Positions 6,310-13,796 of a stretch of DNA of 30,385 bases are shown piece after piece. The position numbers and the translations under genes are program-made. Origin of the DNA: DATLYF01 sp035575095 (GTDB lineage Bacteria > Pseudomonadota > Gammaproteobacteria > Competibacterales > Competibacteraceae); the NCBI GenBank assembly GCA_035575095.1, contig DATLYF010000189.1, positions 1 through 30,385 on the forward strand. The letters are read 5' to 3'. Each line of letters starts with the position of its first letter. The first letter of the stretch is position 1. Under the pieces are notes generated by a model. The model worked only from the letters and a program-made list of their open reading frames with translations. It did no database searches and was not told the DNA's origin.

Positions 6310-7131
6310 TCAATCCCACTCTGGCGCCAGGTGCGTGGGCGCGACCAAACGCCCGCCGGGACGGGCCAGGGCGTGGATGCGGGCCATCTCGCCGGCGCTC
6401 AGTTTGAAGTCGAAGATGGCGAAGTCGGTGCGGGCGTGCTCGATGCGGGCGGAGCGGGGAATCGCCGCAACACCTTGCTGCACCAGCCAGCGCAGCGCCA
6501 CCTGGGCCGCGTTCTTGCCGTAGTGGGCGCCGATCTCCCGCAGCACCGGGTCGCCGATGATGCGGCCGCGGGCCAGCGGCGCGTAGGCGGTGATGCCCAG
6601 GCCCAGGCGCTCCGCCGCGGCGATCACCCGGCTCTGGTCGAGATAAGGATGGTATTCCACCTGGTTCATGGCCAGGGGCGCCTCAGACAGCGCTGCCGCC
6701 TCCTGCATCAAGGCGATGGTGAAGTTACTGACGCCGATGGCCCGCGCTAGGCCCTGGCGGTGCACCGCGTTCAGCGCAGCCACGGTCTCGGCCAGCGGCA
6801 CCCTGGGATTGGGCCAGTGCAGTAACAGCAGGTCGACGTAATCCATGTGCAGCCGCTTCAGGCTTTCGTCCACCGAGAGTTGCAGCTCCCAGTCGCGGAA
6901 GCGGTCGATCCAGACCTTGGTGGTGATGAACAGCCGCTCGCGCGGTACGCCGGCGGCGGCCACGGCGGCGCCGACTTCGGCCTCGTTGCCGTAGTTCTGC
7001 GCCGTGTCGATATGGGTGTAGCCGATCTCCAGTGCCGCCTCGACCATGTGACAGGCGGTGGAGCCCTGCAGTTGAAAGGTGCCGAAACCCAGCAACGGCA
7101 TCTGCATACCCGGTCGGTCCAGTGTCTGCAT
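6310..7131 (-). CDS. Aldo/keto reductase
   Basis: 273 residues from the ATG at 7131, preceded by a good AGGGAGAA ribosome site. The (beta/alpha)8 AKR family is clear. The catalytic tetrad can be placed: Asp in HIDTAQNYGNE, Tyr in the same segment, Lys in FITTKVW, His in LLLLHWPNP. Further family motifs are IGVSNF and NQVEYHPYL. The C-terminal half has the IPRSARIEHARTDFAIFDFKLS segment that binds the NADPH phosphate. It reduces aldehydes or keto acids with NADPH in the cytoplasm; the substrate is unknown. It resembles DkgA/YvgN-type enzymes. It lies on the reverse strand between the response regulator and its kinase, ending six bases past the regulator stop, so it is transcribed separately from both. 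Confidence 0.9.
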   Translation of the reverse strand: MQTLDRPGMQMPLLGFGTFQLQGSTACHMVEAALEIGYTHIDTAQNYGNEAEVGAAVAAAGVPRERLFITTKVWIDRFRDWELQLSVDESLKRLHMDYVDLLLLHWPNPRVPLAETVAALNAVHRQGLARAIGVSNFTIALMQEAAALSEAPLAMNQVEYHPYLDQSRVIAAAERLGLGITAYAPLARGRIIGDPVLREIGAHYGKNAAQVALRWLVQQGVAAIPRSARIEHARTDFAIFDFKLSAGEMARIHALARPGGRLVAPTHLAPEWD

Positions 7132-7284
7132 TGGCGTTCTCCCTGCAGGTACCGAGATTGGGAGCACGGCCGTCTCGCCACGGCCGCCTCCGTAGGGATA
7201 ACAGCAACATGAGACCGGCCGGCATCGCGCGGGGTTCAGTCCGGGTTATCTTGTAGCTTCGCCGCCTCACCGGGAGTCATCCGC

Positions 7285-9084
7285 ATGAGTCTGCGCAATC
7301 GCCTGCTGATCGGCTACGGTGCGGTGCTGGCCATCGTCCTGGCCGGCTTCTGCATCACCTTCGCCGGGGTCTGGTCCCTCGGTGGCCTGACCCGCAACAT
7401 CGTCGAGGACAATTACCAGTCCATCCTCGCCGCCGAGCGCATGACCCAGGCCCTGCAGCGCCAGCAGCTGGCCATCCTGCAGGAGCTGCTGACGCAGAAG
7501 CCGGACCTGGCCGAGGACCTGGAGCGCGCTCATCAGCAGTTCGTCACTTGGCTGGAGCGGGCGCGCAACAGCGTCAGCCTGGGCGGCGAGCCGGCGCTGA
7601 TCGAGGCCATCGCTGGCGAGTACGCCAAGCTGCGCGAGCGGGTGGAGGACCGCAGCCGCTGGGCCGCCACCCTGCCTTGGGAGAACGGGGTACCGGAGGC
7701 CTTCCAGGCGGTGGTCCAGGCCTGCGAGGCGCTGCGGACCCTCAACCTGGAAGCCATGCGCGAGGCCAGCCGCCGTTCCCAGCAGGAGGCGCGGACCACC
7801 CTGGGGGCCCTGGCCGGTGTGGCGCTCGTCACCCTGCTGATGGGACTGGGGGTGTCGATCAACCTGTCGCGGCGCTTGTCCGAGCCGCTGGAGCAGATGG
7901 TAGAGGCAGCCGGACGCATCGCCCGCGGCGACTATCAGGTGAACATCGCCGGCAGCCCGATCGAGGAGCTGGCCGCCCTGGCCCGCCAGTTCAACCGCAT
8001 GGCCGAGGCGCTGCGCCAGTTCCGCGCCATGGATCTGGAGCGGGTACTGCACGAGCAGCGCCAGAGCGAGGCGGTACTGGCCTCCATCGACGACGGTCTG
8101 GTGATCTTCGCCGAGGACGGCCGCATCGAGCGCATGAACCCGGTGGCGCAGCGCCAGCTGGGGCTGGCGGGACGCGACTGCACCGGCCAGCGCTTGGGCG
8201 AAGTGCTGGGCGAAGCCGCTCTGGATGCGCTGGTGGCGCGCTGCCTGGGGCTGGGCGGGGATGAGCCGGCCGGGGCTCAGGAGTTGAGCGTGGGGGAGGG
8301 TGACGGGCGGCGCTTTCTGGCCTATTCGGTGATGCCCATCGTCGGCAGCGGCGAGCGCCGCCAGGGGGCGGTGCTGGTGCTGCGCGACATTACCGCCCAT
8401 AAGGCCTTCGAGCAGATGCGCACCGAATTCGTGGTGCGCGCCTCCCACGAGCTGCGCACCCCGCTCACCAGCCTGAGCATGGGCATCGGCATGCTGGTGG
8501 AGCGCGCCCCGTTCGCGCCGCACAGCCGCGAGCGCGAGTTGCTGGATACGGTGTACGAGGAACTGCAGCGGCTGCTGCGCCTGGTCAACGATCTGTTCGA
8601 TCTGTCGCGCTTCCAGGCCGGCAAGCAGAGCCTGGAGCGGGTGCCCTGCGAGCCGGCGGCCCTGCTGCAGGCGGCACGCCAGCGCTTCGCCCTGCACGCC
8701 GCCGACCAGGGGGTGGAACTGACGCTGGAACTGCAGCCGCCGCTGCCGCGGGTGCTGGTGGACGAGACCCACTTCGCCCGCCTGCTGGACAATCTGATCG
8801 GCAACGCCCTGCGCCACACTCCGGCGGGCGGGCGTGTCATCCTGGGCGCGCGTCGCGCCGGTTCGCGTCTCGAGATCCGGGTCGCCGACACTGGTCCGGG
8901 CATCGACTTCGCCCAACAGGCGCGGGTGTTCGAGCCGTTCGTACAGGTGGGCGGCGGCAACAGCGGCGGCGCCGGTCTGGGGCTGGCCATCTGCAAGGAG
9001 ATCGCCCAGCACCATGGCGGCACGCTGACGCTGTCGTCGTGGCCGGGGCGGGGGGCGACGTTTGTGGTGACGCTGCCAGTGTGA
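7285..9084 (+). CDS. Membrane sensor histidine kinase, KinB-like
   Basis: 599 residues. Transmembrane helix 1 is at about 8-30, a periplasmic helical sensor region at about 31-171, and helix 2 at about 172-193 (TLGALAGVALVTLLMGLGV). HAMP follows at about 195-247, then a PAS domain at about 260-370 (VLASIDDGLVIFAEDGRIERMN), HisKA with phospho-acceptor H388 (SHELRTPL), and the HATPase domain with N box (DNLIGNALRHTP), G1 (VADTGPGID), F (FEPFVQ) and G2 (GGAGLGLAICKE). The architecture and length match KinB of Pseudomonas. GGGAG precedes the ATG. The partner is almost certainly the AlgB-like regulator upstream. The periplasmic signal is unknown. The long helical sensor resembles four-helix-bundle input domains. 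Confidence 0.9.
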   Translation: MSLRNRLLIGYGAVLAIVLAGFCITFAGVWSLGGLTRNIVEDNYQSILAAERMTQALQRQQLAILQELLTQKPDLAEDLERAHQQFVTWLERARNSVSLGGEPALIEAIAGEYAKLRERVEDRSRWAATLPWENGVPEAFQAVVQACEALRTLNLEAMREASRRSQQEARTTLGALAGVALVTLLMGLGVSINLSRRLSEPLEQMVEAAGRIARGDYQVNIAGSPIEELAALARQFNRMAEALRQFRAMDLERVLHEQRQSEAVLASIDDGLVIFAEDGRIERMNPVAQRQLGLAGRDCTGQRLGEVLGEAALDALVARCLGLGGDEPAGAQELSVGEGDGRRFLAYSVMPIVGSGERRQGAVLVLRDITAHKAFEQMRTEFVVRASHELRTPLTSLSMGIGMLVERAPFAPHSRERELLDTVYEELQRLLRLVNDLFDLSRFQAGKQSLERVPCEPAALLQAARQRFALHAADQGVELTLELQPPLPRVLVDETHFARLLDNLIGNALRHTPAGGRVILGARRAGSRLEIRVADTGPGIDFAQQARVFEPFVQVGGGNSGGAGLGLAICKEIAQHHGGTLTLSSWPGRGATFVVTLPV

Positions 9085-9092
9085 AGCGAGTC

Positions 9093-9116
9093 CCCTCTCC
9101 CGCGTGCGGGAGAGGG
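9093..9116. repeat. REP-like palindromic hairpin
   Basis: Perfect 11-base arms CCCTCTCCCGC and GCGGGAGAGGG around GT, just after the kinase stop and followed by CCAGGGTGAGGG. This kind of CCCTCTCCC...GGGAGAGGG-(N)-GGTGAGGG unit is a familiar dispersed repeat in high-GC proteobacteria. It lies between the ends of two convergent genes (kinase and paaE), as REP units usually do. No T-run follows on either strand, so it is not a classical terminator, though it may protect the 3' end of the mRNA. Confidence 0.65.
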
Positions 9117-9186
9117 CCAGGGTGAGGGCAGATGACGATATCCCTACCCCAGCCTTTCCCCTTCCAGGGCAAGGTAAACAAGGGAA

Positions 9187-10275
9187 TCAGCGCTGATCGT
9201 AGTCCAGCACCACCCGGTCGGTGATGGGATGGCACTGGCAGGTGAGCACGAAGCCGGCCTCCACCTCACTTTCCTCCAGGCCGTAGTTGACATCCATCTC
9301 CACCTTGCCCTCCAGCAGCCGCGCCTTGCAGGTAGCGCAGACTCCGCCCTTGCAGGCATAGGGCATGTCGCGGCGCAGCCTGAGGGCGGCATCCAGCACC
9401 GGCTCGGCGCCGCGGCTCAGGCTGAAAGTGGTGCGCTTGCCGTCGAGGATGATAGTGACCTCGCTGAGATGAGCGGCGTCCTCGGGCTTGAGTTCACGCT
9501 TGGGCTTGGCCGCGCCGCCCAGCACGCCGGCGTAGGGCGAGGTGAACAGCTCGAAGTGGATGTGGTCGCGCGGCACACCGCGGCTGGCCAGGGTTTCGCG
9601 CACGGTTTCGATCATCGGCTGCGGGCCGCACAGAAACACCTGGTCGATGCACTCCGGCGGCAGCACCGAGTCGAGCAGGGCGTTGACCTTGGCGGCATCG
9701 ATGCGGCCGTTGAACAGCTCGACCTCCTGGGGCTCGCGGCTGAACACGTGGATCAGGTTGAAGCGCGCCATATAGCGGTTCTTCAAGTCCGCCAGCTCCT
9801 CCAGGAAGATGACGTGGCGGCTGTCGCGGTTGCCGTAGACCAGGGTGAAGCGGCAGTCCGGCTCCTCGGCCAGGTTGGTGCGGATCATGGACATGATCGG
9901 GGTGATGCCGCTGCCGGCGGCGAAGGCCACATAGTGGCGGTTGCGGCCCGGCGGCAGATGTGGGTAGAAGTTGCCCACCGGCGGCATCACCTCCAGCTCG
10001 TCCCCGGCCTTGAGGTGATCGTTGGCCCAGTTGGAGAACAGGCCGCCGTCGATGCGCTTGATCGCCACCCGCAGTTCGCGCTCCTGCACCCCGCTGCAGA
10101 TGGAATAGGAGCGCCGTTCCTCGACGCCGTCGAAGGCGCGGCACAGGGTGAGGTGCTGGCCCTGGCTGTAGAGATACTCCTCGCGTAGCTCCGGCGGTAC
10201 CTCGAAGCGCACGGATATGCTGTCGGGGGTCTCGCGGCGGACCTCGGCCACTTTCAGGCGATGGAACTTGATCAT
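9187..10275 (-). CDS. paaE: Phenylacetyl-CoA epoxidase reductase subunit PaaE
   Basis: 362 residues from MIKFHRLKVAEV, the ATG at 10275; longer frames upstream overlap the paaD tail and are ignored. The N-terminal ferredoxin-reductase half has the FAD motif RRSYSICS and the NADPH-binding segment AAGSGITPIMSMI, then CGPQPMIETV. The C-terminal plant-type [2Fe-2S] domain has CKGGVCATCKARLLEGKV and a fourth Cys in LTCQCHP. It passes electrons from NADPH to the diiron subunit PaaA. Last gene of paaABCDE, in the standard order, 29 bases behind paaD. Its end faces the kinase end across the REP-like hairpin. Confidence 0.95.
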   Translation of the reverse strand: MIKFHRLKVAEVRRETPDSISVRFEVPPELREEYLYSQGQHLTLCRAFDGVEERRSYSICSGVQERELRVAIKRIDGGLFSNWANDHLKAGDELEVMPPVGNFYPHLPPGRNRHYVAFAAGSGITPIMSMIRTNLAEEPDCRFTLVYGNRDSRHVIFLEELADLKNRYMARFNLIHVFSREPQEVELFNGRIDAAKVNALLDSVLPPECIDQVFLCGPQPMIETVRETLASRGVPRDHIHFELFTSPYAGVLGGAAKPKRELKPEDAAHLSEVTIILDGKRTTFSLSRGAEPVLDAALRLRRDMPYACKGGVCATCKARLLEGKVEMDVNYGLEESEVEAGFVLTCQCHPITDRVVLDYDQR

Positions 10276-10304
10276 GGTGGCGACGCTGCTTCGCTGGTTG
10301 TGGT

Positions 10305-10796
10305 TCAGAGTGGCTTGAAATAGTCGAACGGCTCCAGACATTCGCGGCACTGGTACAAGGCCTTGCAGGCGGTAGAGCCGAACTCGCTGAGCAACCGAGT
10401 GGCCAGGGAGCCGCAGCGTGGGCAGCGTACCCGCCACTGCAGGGGCGCGGTCCCAGCGCAGCTCGCCGGGCCGGGCGGGGCGATGCCGTACTCGGCCAGC
10501 TTGCGCTTGCCGGACTCGCTCATCCAGTCGGTGCTCCAGGCCGGATCGAGCACGGTGCGCACCCGCACCGGGGCGAGGCCAGCGCCCGCTAGAGCGCTGC
10601 GGATCTCCTGCTCGATGGCGTGCATGGCCGGGCAGCCGGAGTAGGTGGGGGTGATGGTGACCTCCACGCCCTGCTCATCTACCCGCACGGCGCGGGCGAT
10701 GCCCAGATCCACCACGCTCAGCACCGGGATCTCCGGGTCCGGCACCTGCTCCAACACCGCCCAGACGCGGTGCTCAGCGGATTCGACAGCGCTCAT
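10305..10796 (-). CDS. paaD: Phenylacetate oxygenase assembly protein PaaD
   Basis: 163 residues from the ATG at 10796. A GTG at 10814 overlaps the paaC stop as GTGA and would add six residues; the ATG is preferred because GGGG lies just upstream, but the GTG is a real alternative. The N-terminal DUF59/MIP18-like part has DPEIPVLSVVDLG and TPTYSGCPAM, the segment shared with Fe-S assembly proteins. The C-terminal part has a zinc-ribbon-like set of cysteines (CPRCGS, STACKALYQCRECLEPFDYF). Known PaaD proteins are thought to mature metal or Fe-S sites of the epoxidase. Translation is probably coupled to paaC. Confidence 0.93.
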   Translation of the reverse strand: MSAVESAEHRVWAVLEQVPDPEIPVLSVVDLGIARAVRVDEQGVEVTITPTYSGCPAMHAIEQEIRSALAGAGLAPVRVRTVLDPAWSTDWMSESGKRKLAEYGIAPPGPASCAGTAPLQWRVRCPRCGSLATRLLSEFGSTACKALYQCRECLEPFDYFKPL

Positions 10797-10810
10797 GGCC
10801 GCGACCCCGC

Positions 10811-11605
10811 TCACCAGCGCAGCCCGGGATAGGCGCGCTGCACGAACTGCATCTCCGCCAGCAACCGGCCCAGGTGCTCGCTGTGCAGCCCTTTGAGCTT
10901 GCCGCCGTCCTGCATCCAGGCGTCGGCCGGGCGGATCAGGGTGGCCTCACTCAGCACGTCGCCGACACGGGCATTCCAGGCTGGGCGTAAGGCCTCCAGG
11001 TCGACGGCGATGCCGGCCGCGATCAGCATCCGGTCTACCTCGTCCATGCGGAACAGCTCGCCGGTGTACTGCCACAGCTCGTCGATGCCGTGCTGCATGC
11101 GGCGGTGGCTCTCGTCAGTGCCGTCGCCGAGGCGGAGCACCCATTGGCTGGAGTGGCGCAGATGGTAGCTCACCTCTTTGAGCGCCTTGGCAGCGATGGC
11201 GGCCAGTCGCTCGTCGCGGGACTGGCGCAGCGCCCCATAGAACTCGACGGCGAAGGCGTCGTACAGGAACTGGCGCGCCATGGTCTGGGCGAAGTCGCCG
11301 TTGGGCTGTTCTACCAGCAGCAGGTTACGCCAGTCGCGCTCGTCGCGATGATAGGCCAGGGCATCCTCGTCGCGGCCCTTGTCTTCCACTTCGCCGGCGT
11401 AGGTGAGCAGCGCCCGCGCCTGGCCGATCAGGTCCAGGGCGATGTTCATCAGCGCCACTTCCTCCTCCAGTTCGGGCGCGTGGCTGCACCACTCGGAGAG
11501 GCGATGGCTGAGGATCAGGCTGGTGTCGCCCAAGCGCAGGGCGTATTCGAACAGCGCCTGTTGCAGGCTCAGAGTGGTCGGCACGGCGGCATCCCCCGGC
11601 GTCAC
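10811..11605 (-). CDS. paaC: Phenylacetyl-CoA epoxidase structural subunit PaaC
   Basis: 264 residues from a GTG at 11605 that overlaps the paaB stop (GTGA). The fold is ferritin-like: FEYALRLGDTSLILSHRLSEWC, helix EEEVALMNIALDLIGQARALL, and YHLRHSSQWVLRLGDGTDESHRRMQ. PaaC is homologous to PaaA but does not hold the catalytic diiron site in the known complex; it forms the scaffold heterodimer with PaaA. The length is slightly above the E. coli protein because of an N-terminal extension (MTPGDAAVPTTLS). The overlap suggests tight translational coupling with paaB. Confidence 0.95.
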   Translation of the reverse strand: MTPGDAAVPTTLSLQQALFEYALRLGDTSLILSHRLSEWCSHAPELEEEVALMNIALDLIGQARALLTYAGEVEDKGRDEDALAYHRDERDWRNLLLVEQPNGDFAQTMARQFLYDAFAVEFYGALRQSRDERLAAIAAKALKEVSYHLRHSSQWVLRLGDGTDESHRRMQHGIDELWQYTGELFRMDEVDRMLIAAGIAVDLEALRPAWNARVGDVLSEATLIRPADAWMQDGGKLKGLHSEHLGRLLAEMQFVQRAYPGLRW

Positions 11606-11889
11606 ATGTGCTTGACCGCGTCGGGCACGGTATAGAAGGTCGGGTGGCGGTAGACCTTGTCCTCCGCCGGGTCGTAGAAGGCCGGCTTGTCATCCGGGTT
11701 GGAGGCGTGGATGTCTGAGGACTTGACCACCCAGATGCTCACCCCTTCCAGGCGCCGGGTGTAGACATCGCGGGCATGCTCGATGGCCATCTGCGCGTCG
11801 GCGGCGTGCAGGCTGCCGACGTGCTTGTGGTCCAGGCCCTGCTTGCTGCGGATGAACACTTCCCACAGCGGCCAGTCGCGGGAACTCAT
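11602..11889 (-). CDS. paaB: Phenylacetyl-CoA epoxidase small subunit PaaB
   Basis: 95 residues, the usual PaaB length. It starts MSSRDWPLWEVFIRSKQGLDHKHVGSLHA..., with the conserved WEVFIR, HKHVGSLHA and YTRR segments, and continues SIWVVKSSDIHASNPDD. PaaB bridges PaaAC heterodimers in the complex. A GGAGAG ribosome site precedes the ATG. A GC-rich hairpin lies in the roughly 67-base gap after paaA; downstream it overlaps paaC by four bases. Confidence 0.95.
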   Translation of the reverse strand: MSSRDWPLWEVFIRSKQGLDHKHVGSLHAADAQMAIEHARDVYTRRLEGVSIWVVKSSDIHASNPDDKPAFYDPAEDKVYRHPTFYTVPDAVKHM

Positions 11890-11916
11890 GGTGCTTGCTC
11901 TCCTGTTCTAGCGTTT

Positions 11917-11939
11917 CCCGCCCCCCGTCAAGGGGCGGG
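11917..11939. repeat. GC-rich hairpin between paaA and paaB
   Basis: Perfect 8-base arms CCCGCCCC and GGGGCGGG around CCGTCAA, in the paaA-paaB spacer. A further G-run flanks it. No T-run follows in the direction of transcription, so it should not stop transcription. It could protect the 3' end of the upstream paaA message or pause the polymerase. Confidence 0.5.
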
Positions 11940-11956
11940 GCGGAAGGGGGGGCGGC

Positions 11957-12925
11957 TCAGGCAGCCTGGGCTTCGGCGCGCAGGCGCTGCTTCTCGGCAT
12001 GGGCCAGAGCCGCTTCGCGTACCCAGCGGCCCTCCTCGTGGGCCTGGATGCGGGTGCGTAGGCGCTGGCGGTTGCACGGACCGTTGCCCTGCAGGATCTG
12101 ATGGAACTCGGCCCAGTCGATCTCGCCGAAGTCGTAATGGCCGCGCTCGGCGTTCCAGCGCAGCGCGGGGTCGGGGATGGTGAGGCCCAGATACTCGGCC
12201 TGGGGCACGGTCATGTCGATGAACTTCTGGCGCAGCTCATCGTTGGAGTTGCGCTTGATCTTCCATTTCATCGACTGGGCCGAGTGCGGCGAATCCTTGT
12301 CGGAGGGGCCGAACATCATTAGCGCCGGCCACCACCAGCGGTTGAGCGCGTCCTGGGCCATGGCCTTCTGCTGCGCCGAGCCCTGGGCCAGGGTCATCAT
12401 GATTTCGTAGCCCTGACGCTGGTGGAAACTCTCTTCCTTGCAGATGCGCACCATGGCGCGGGCATAGGGGCCGTAGGAGGTGCGGCACAGCGCCACCTGG
12501 TTGACGATGGCGGCGCCGTCGACCAGCCAGCCGATGGCACCGATGTCGGCCCAGCTCAGGGTGGGGTAGTTGAAGATGCTGGAGTACTTCATACGTCCGC
12601 TGTGCAAGCCGTCCAGCAGCTCCTCGCGACTCGCTCCCAGGGTCTCGGCGGCGCTGTACAGATACAGGCCGTGGCCGGCCTCGTCCTGCACCTTGGCCAT
12701 CAGTACCGCCTTGCGCCGCAGCGTCGGCGCGCGGGTCAGCCAGTTGCCCTCCGGCTGCATGCCGATGATCTCCGAATGGGCGTGCTGGGCGATCTGGCGA
12801 ATCAGGTTCCTGCGATAGCCCTCCGGCATCCAGTCCTTGGGCTCGATCTTGGTCTCGGCATCGACCTTGGCCTGGAAGGCGGCCTCCAGGGCCTGCTGGT
12901 CGCTATTCACGGCTTGAATGGACAT
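11957..12925 (-). CDS. paaA: Phenylacetyl-CoA 1,2-epoxidase catalytic subunit PaaA
   Basis: 322 residues from the ATG at 12925, chosen because ACGGAGACC lies just upstream and because the N-terminus then starts near the E. coli one (about 309 residues). Diiron carboxylate motifs are visible: KVQDEAGHGLYLYSAAETLG in the first helix pair and CKEESFHQRQGYEIM in the second. Other typical segments are DWMPEGYRR and NYPTLSWADIGAIGWLVDGAA. With PaaC, PaaB and PaaE it converts phenylacetyl-CoA to the ring 1,2-epoxide using O2 and NADPH. First gene of paaABCDE. The other pathway genes (paaK ligase, paaG, paaZ, paaJ, paaF, paaH) are not in this window. Confidence 0.96.
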   Translation of the reverse strand: MSIQAVNSDQQALEAAFQAKVDAETKIEPKDWMPEGYRRNLIRQIAQHAHSEIIGMQPEGNWLTRAPTLRRKAVLMAKVQDEAGHGLYLYSAAETLGASREELLDGLHSGRMKYSSIFNYPTLSWADIGAIGWLVDGAAIVNQVALCRTSYGPYARAMVRICKEESFHQRQGYEIMMTLAQGSAQQKAMAQDALNRWWWPALMMFGPSDKDSPHSAQSMKWKIKRNSNDELRQKFIDMTVPQAEYLGLTIPDPALRWNAERGHYDFGEIDWAEFHQILQGNGPCNRQRLRTRIQAHEEGRWVREAALAHAEKQRLRAEAQAA

Positions 12926-12970
12926 GGGCTTGGTCTCCGTATCCGAAGACGCCGCAGGGCGGCGATTTAG

Positions 12971-12998
12971 ACTGATTTTTATGTTACACATTATTTGT
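12971..12998 (-). promoter_or_regulatory. Possible sigma-70 promoter of paaABCDE
   Basis: The only AT-rich stretch in the area lies upstream of paaA. On the minus strand it reads approximately TTGAAC, 16 bases, TAACAT; each hexamer matches four of six consensus positions. It lies about 50 bases before the paaA ATG. Any PaaX/PaaR-type operator is not recognisable by eye. Confidence 0.35.
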
Positions 12999-13190
12999 TG
13001 ATGTTCAAGTTTTTGTATCACTTACTTGCGCTATCGACGCCATGTCCGCATGGAGACAGGCTCGGCCGGGGTCGCCAAGCGCTACGCAGACGGTTACTGC
13101 GCAGTGGCAGGCGGTGATCCCGGGTCGGCCGCCATGGGGGCGCACGATCTTGCTACAGTTGTGACGGACATCCGCCGGGAACGCCGTCTC

Positions 13191-13790
13191 ATGAGCACCG
13201 TCGACGAGTTGCTGATTTGCCCTCTCACTGCCGAGCGCTGGGCCGATCTCGAGGAGCTGTTCGGCCCCAACGGCGCCTGCGCCGGCTGCTGGTGCATGTG
13301 GTGGCGGCTGTCGCGGGCCGAGTTCGAACGGCAGAAAGGAAAGGGCAACCGCGCTGCCCTGCGGGCCCTGGTAGAGGGTGGTACGATGCCGGGACTGCTG
13401 GCCTACGCCGGGGAGCGGGCGGTGGGCTGGTGCGCGGTGCAGCCGCGAGCCGCCTATCCGGCGCTGGCGCGCTCGCGCATCCTGGCGCCAGTGGACGATA
13501 CCCCGGTGTGGTCGGTGACCTGCTTCTATACCCGCAAGGGTTGGCGCGGGCAAGGCGTGAGTCTGGCGCTGCTGCGCGCCGCCGTGGAGCACGTGCGCGC
13601 CCTGGGCGGACGGGTGCTGGAGGGCTATCCGATAGAGCCGCGCCGCGCCGGCAAGGCGCCGGCGGCCCTCGTCTGGTCAGGGCTGGCCTCGGCCTTCCGT
13701 CAGGCCGGTTTCGAGGAGGTGGCGCGGCGCTCGCCGACCCAGCCGATCATGCGCTACCGGCTGGTGGACACCCGCCTGGCGGGGAACTGA
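13191..13790 (+). CDS. GNAT-like N-acetyltransferase
   Basis: 199 residues from MSTVDELLICPL, the ATG at 13191; in-frame codons further upstream have no support. The acetyl-CoA motif A region is visible (VTCFYTRKGWRGQGVSLALLRAAVEHVRALGG), with RGQGV as the pyrophosphate-binding loop. A Cys/Trp-rich segment near the N-terminus (CAGCWCMWWRLSRAEF) is typical of one GNAT subgroup of unknown substrate. The C-terminal strand has AFRQAGFEEVARRSPTQPIMRY. It is divergent from paaA and convergent with the M23-fold gene, whose end is six bases away. The acceptor substrate cannot be predicted. A weak purine run precedes the ATG. Confidence 0.82.
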   Translation: MSTVDELLICPLTAERWADLEELFGPNGACAGCWCMWWRLSRAEFERQKGKGNRAALRALVEGGTMPGLLAYAGERAVGWCAVQPRAAYPALARSRILAPVDDTPVWSVTCFYTRKGWRGQGVSLALLRAAVEHVRALGGRVLEGYPIEPRRAGKAPAALVWSGLASAFRQAGFEEVARRSPTQPIMRYRLVDTRLAGN

Positions 13791-13796
13791 GTCTGC

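Noticed and set aside
7267..9015. 582-codon open frame antisense to the sensor kinase
   Set aside because: High-GC shadow frame; the plus-strand kinase has all its domains and motifs in order.
9093..9116. Intrinsic terminator for the kinase or paaE
   Set aside because: The hairpin is strong but has no T-run on either strand and matches REP-type repeats better.
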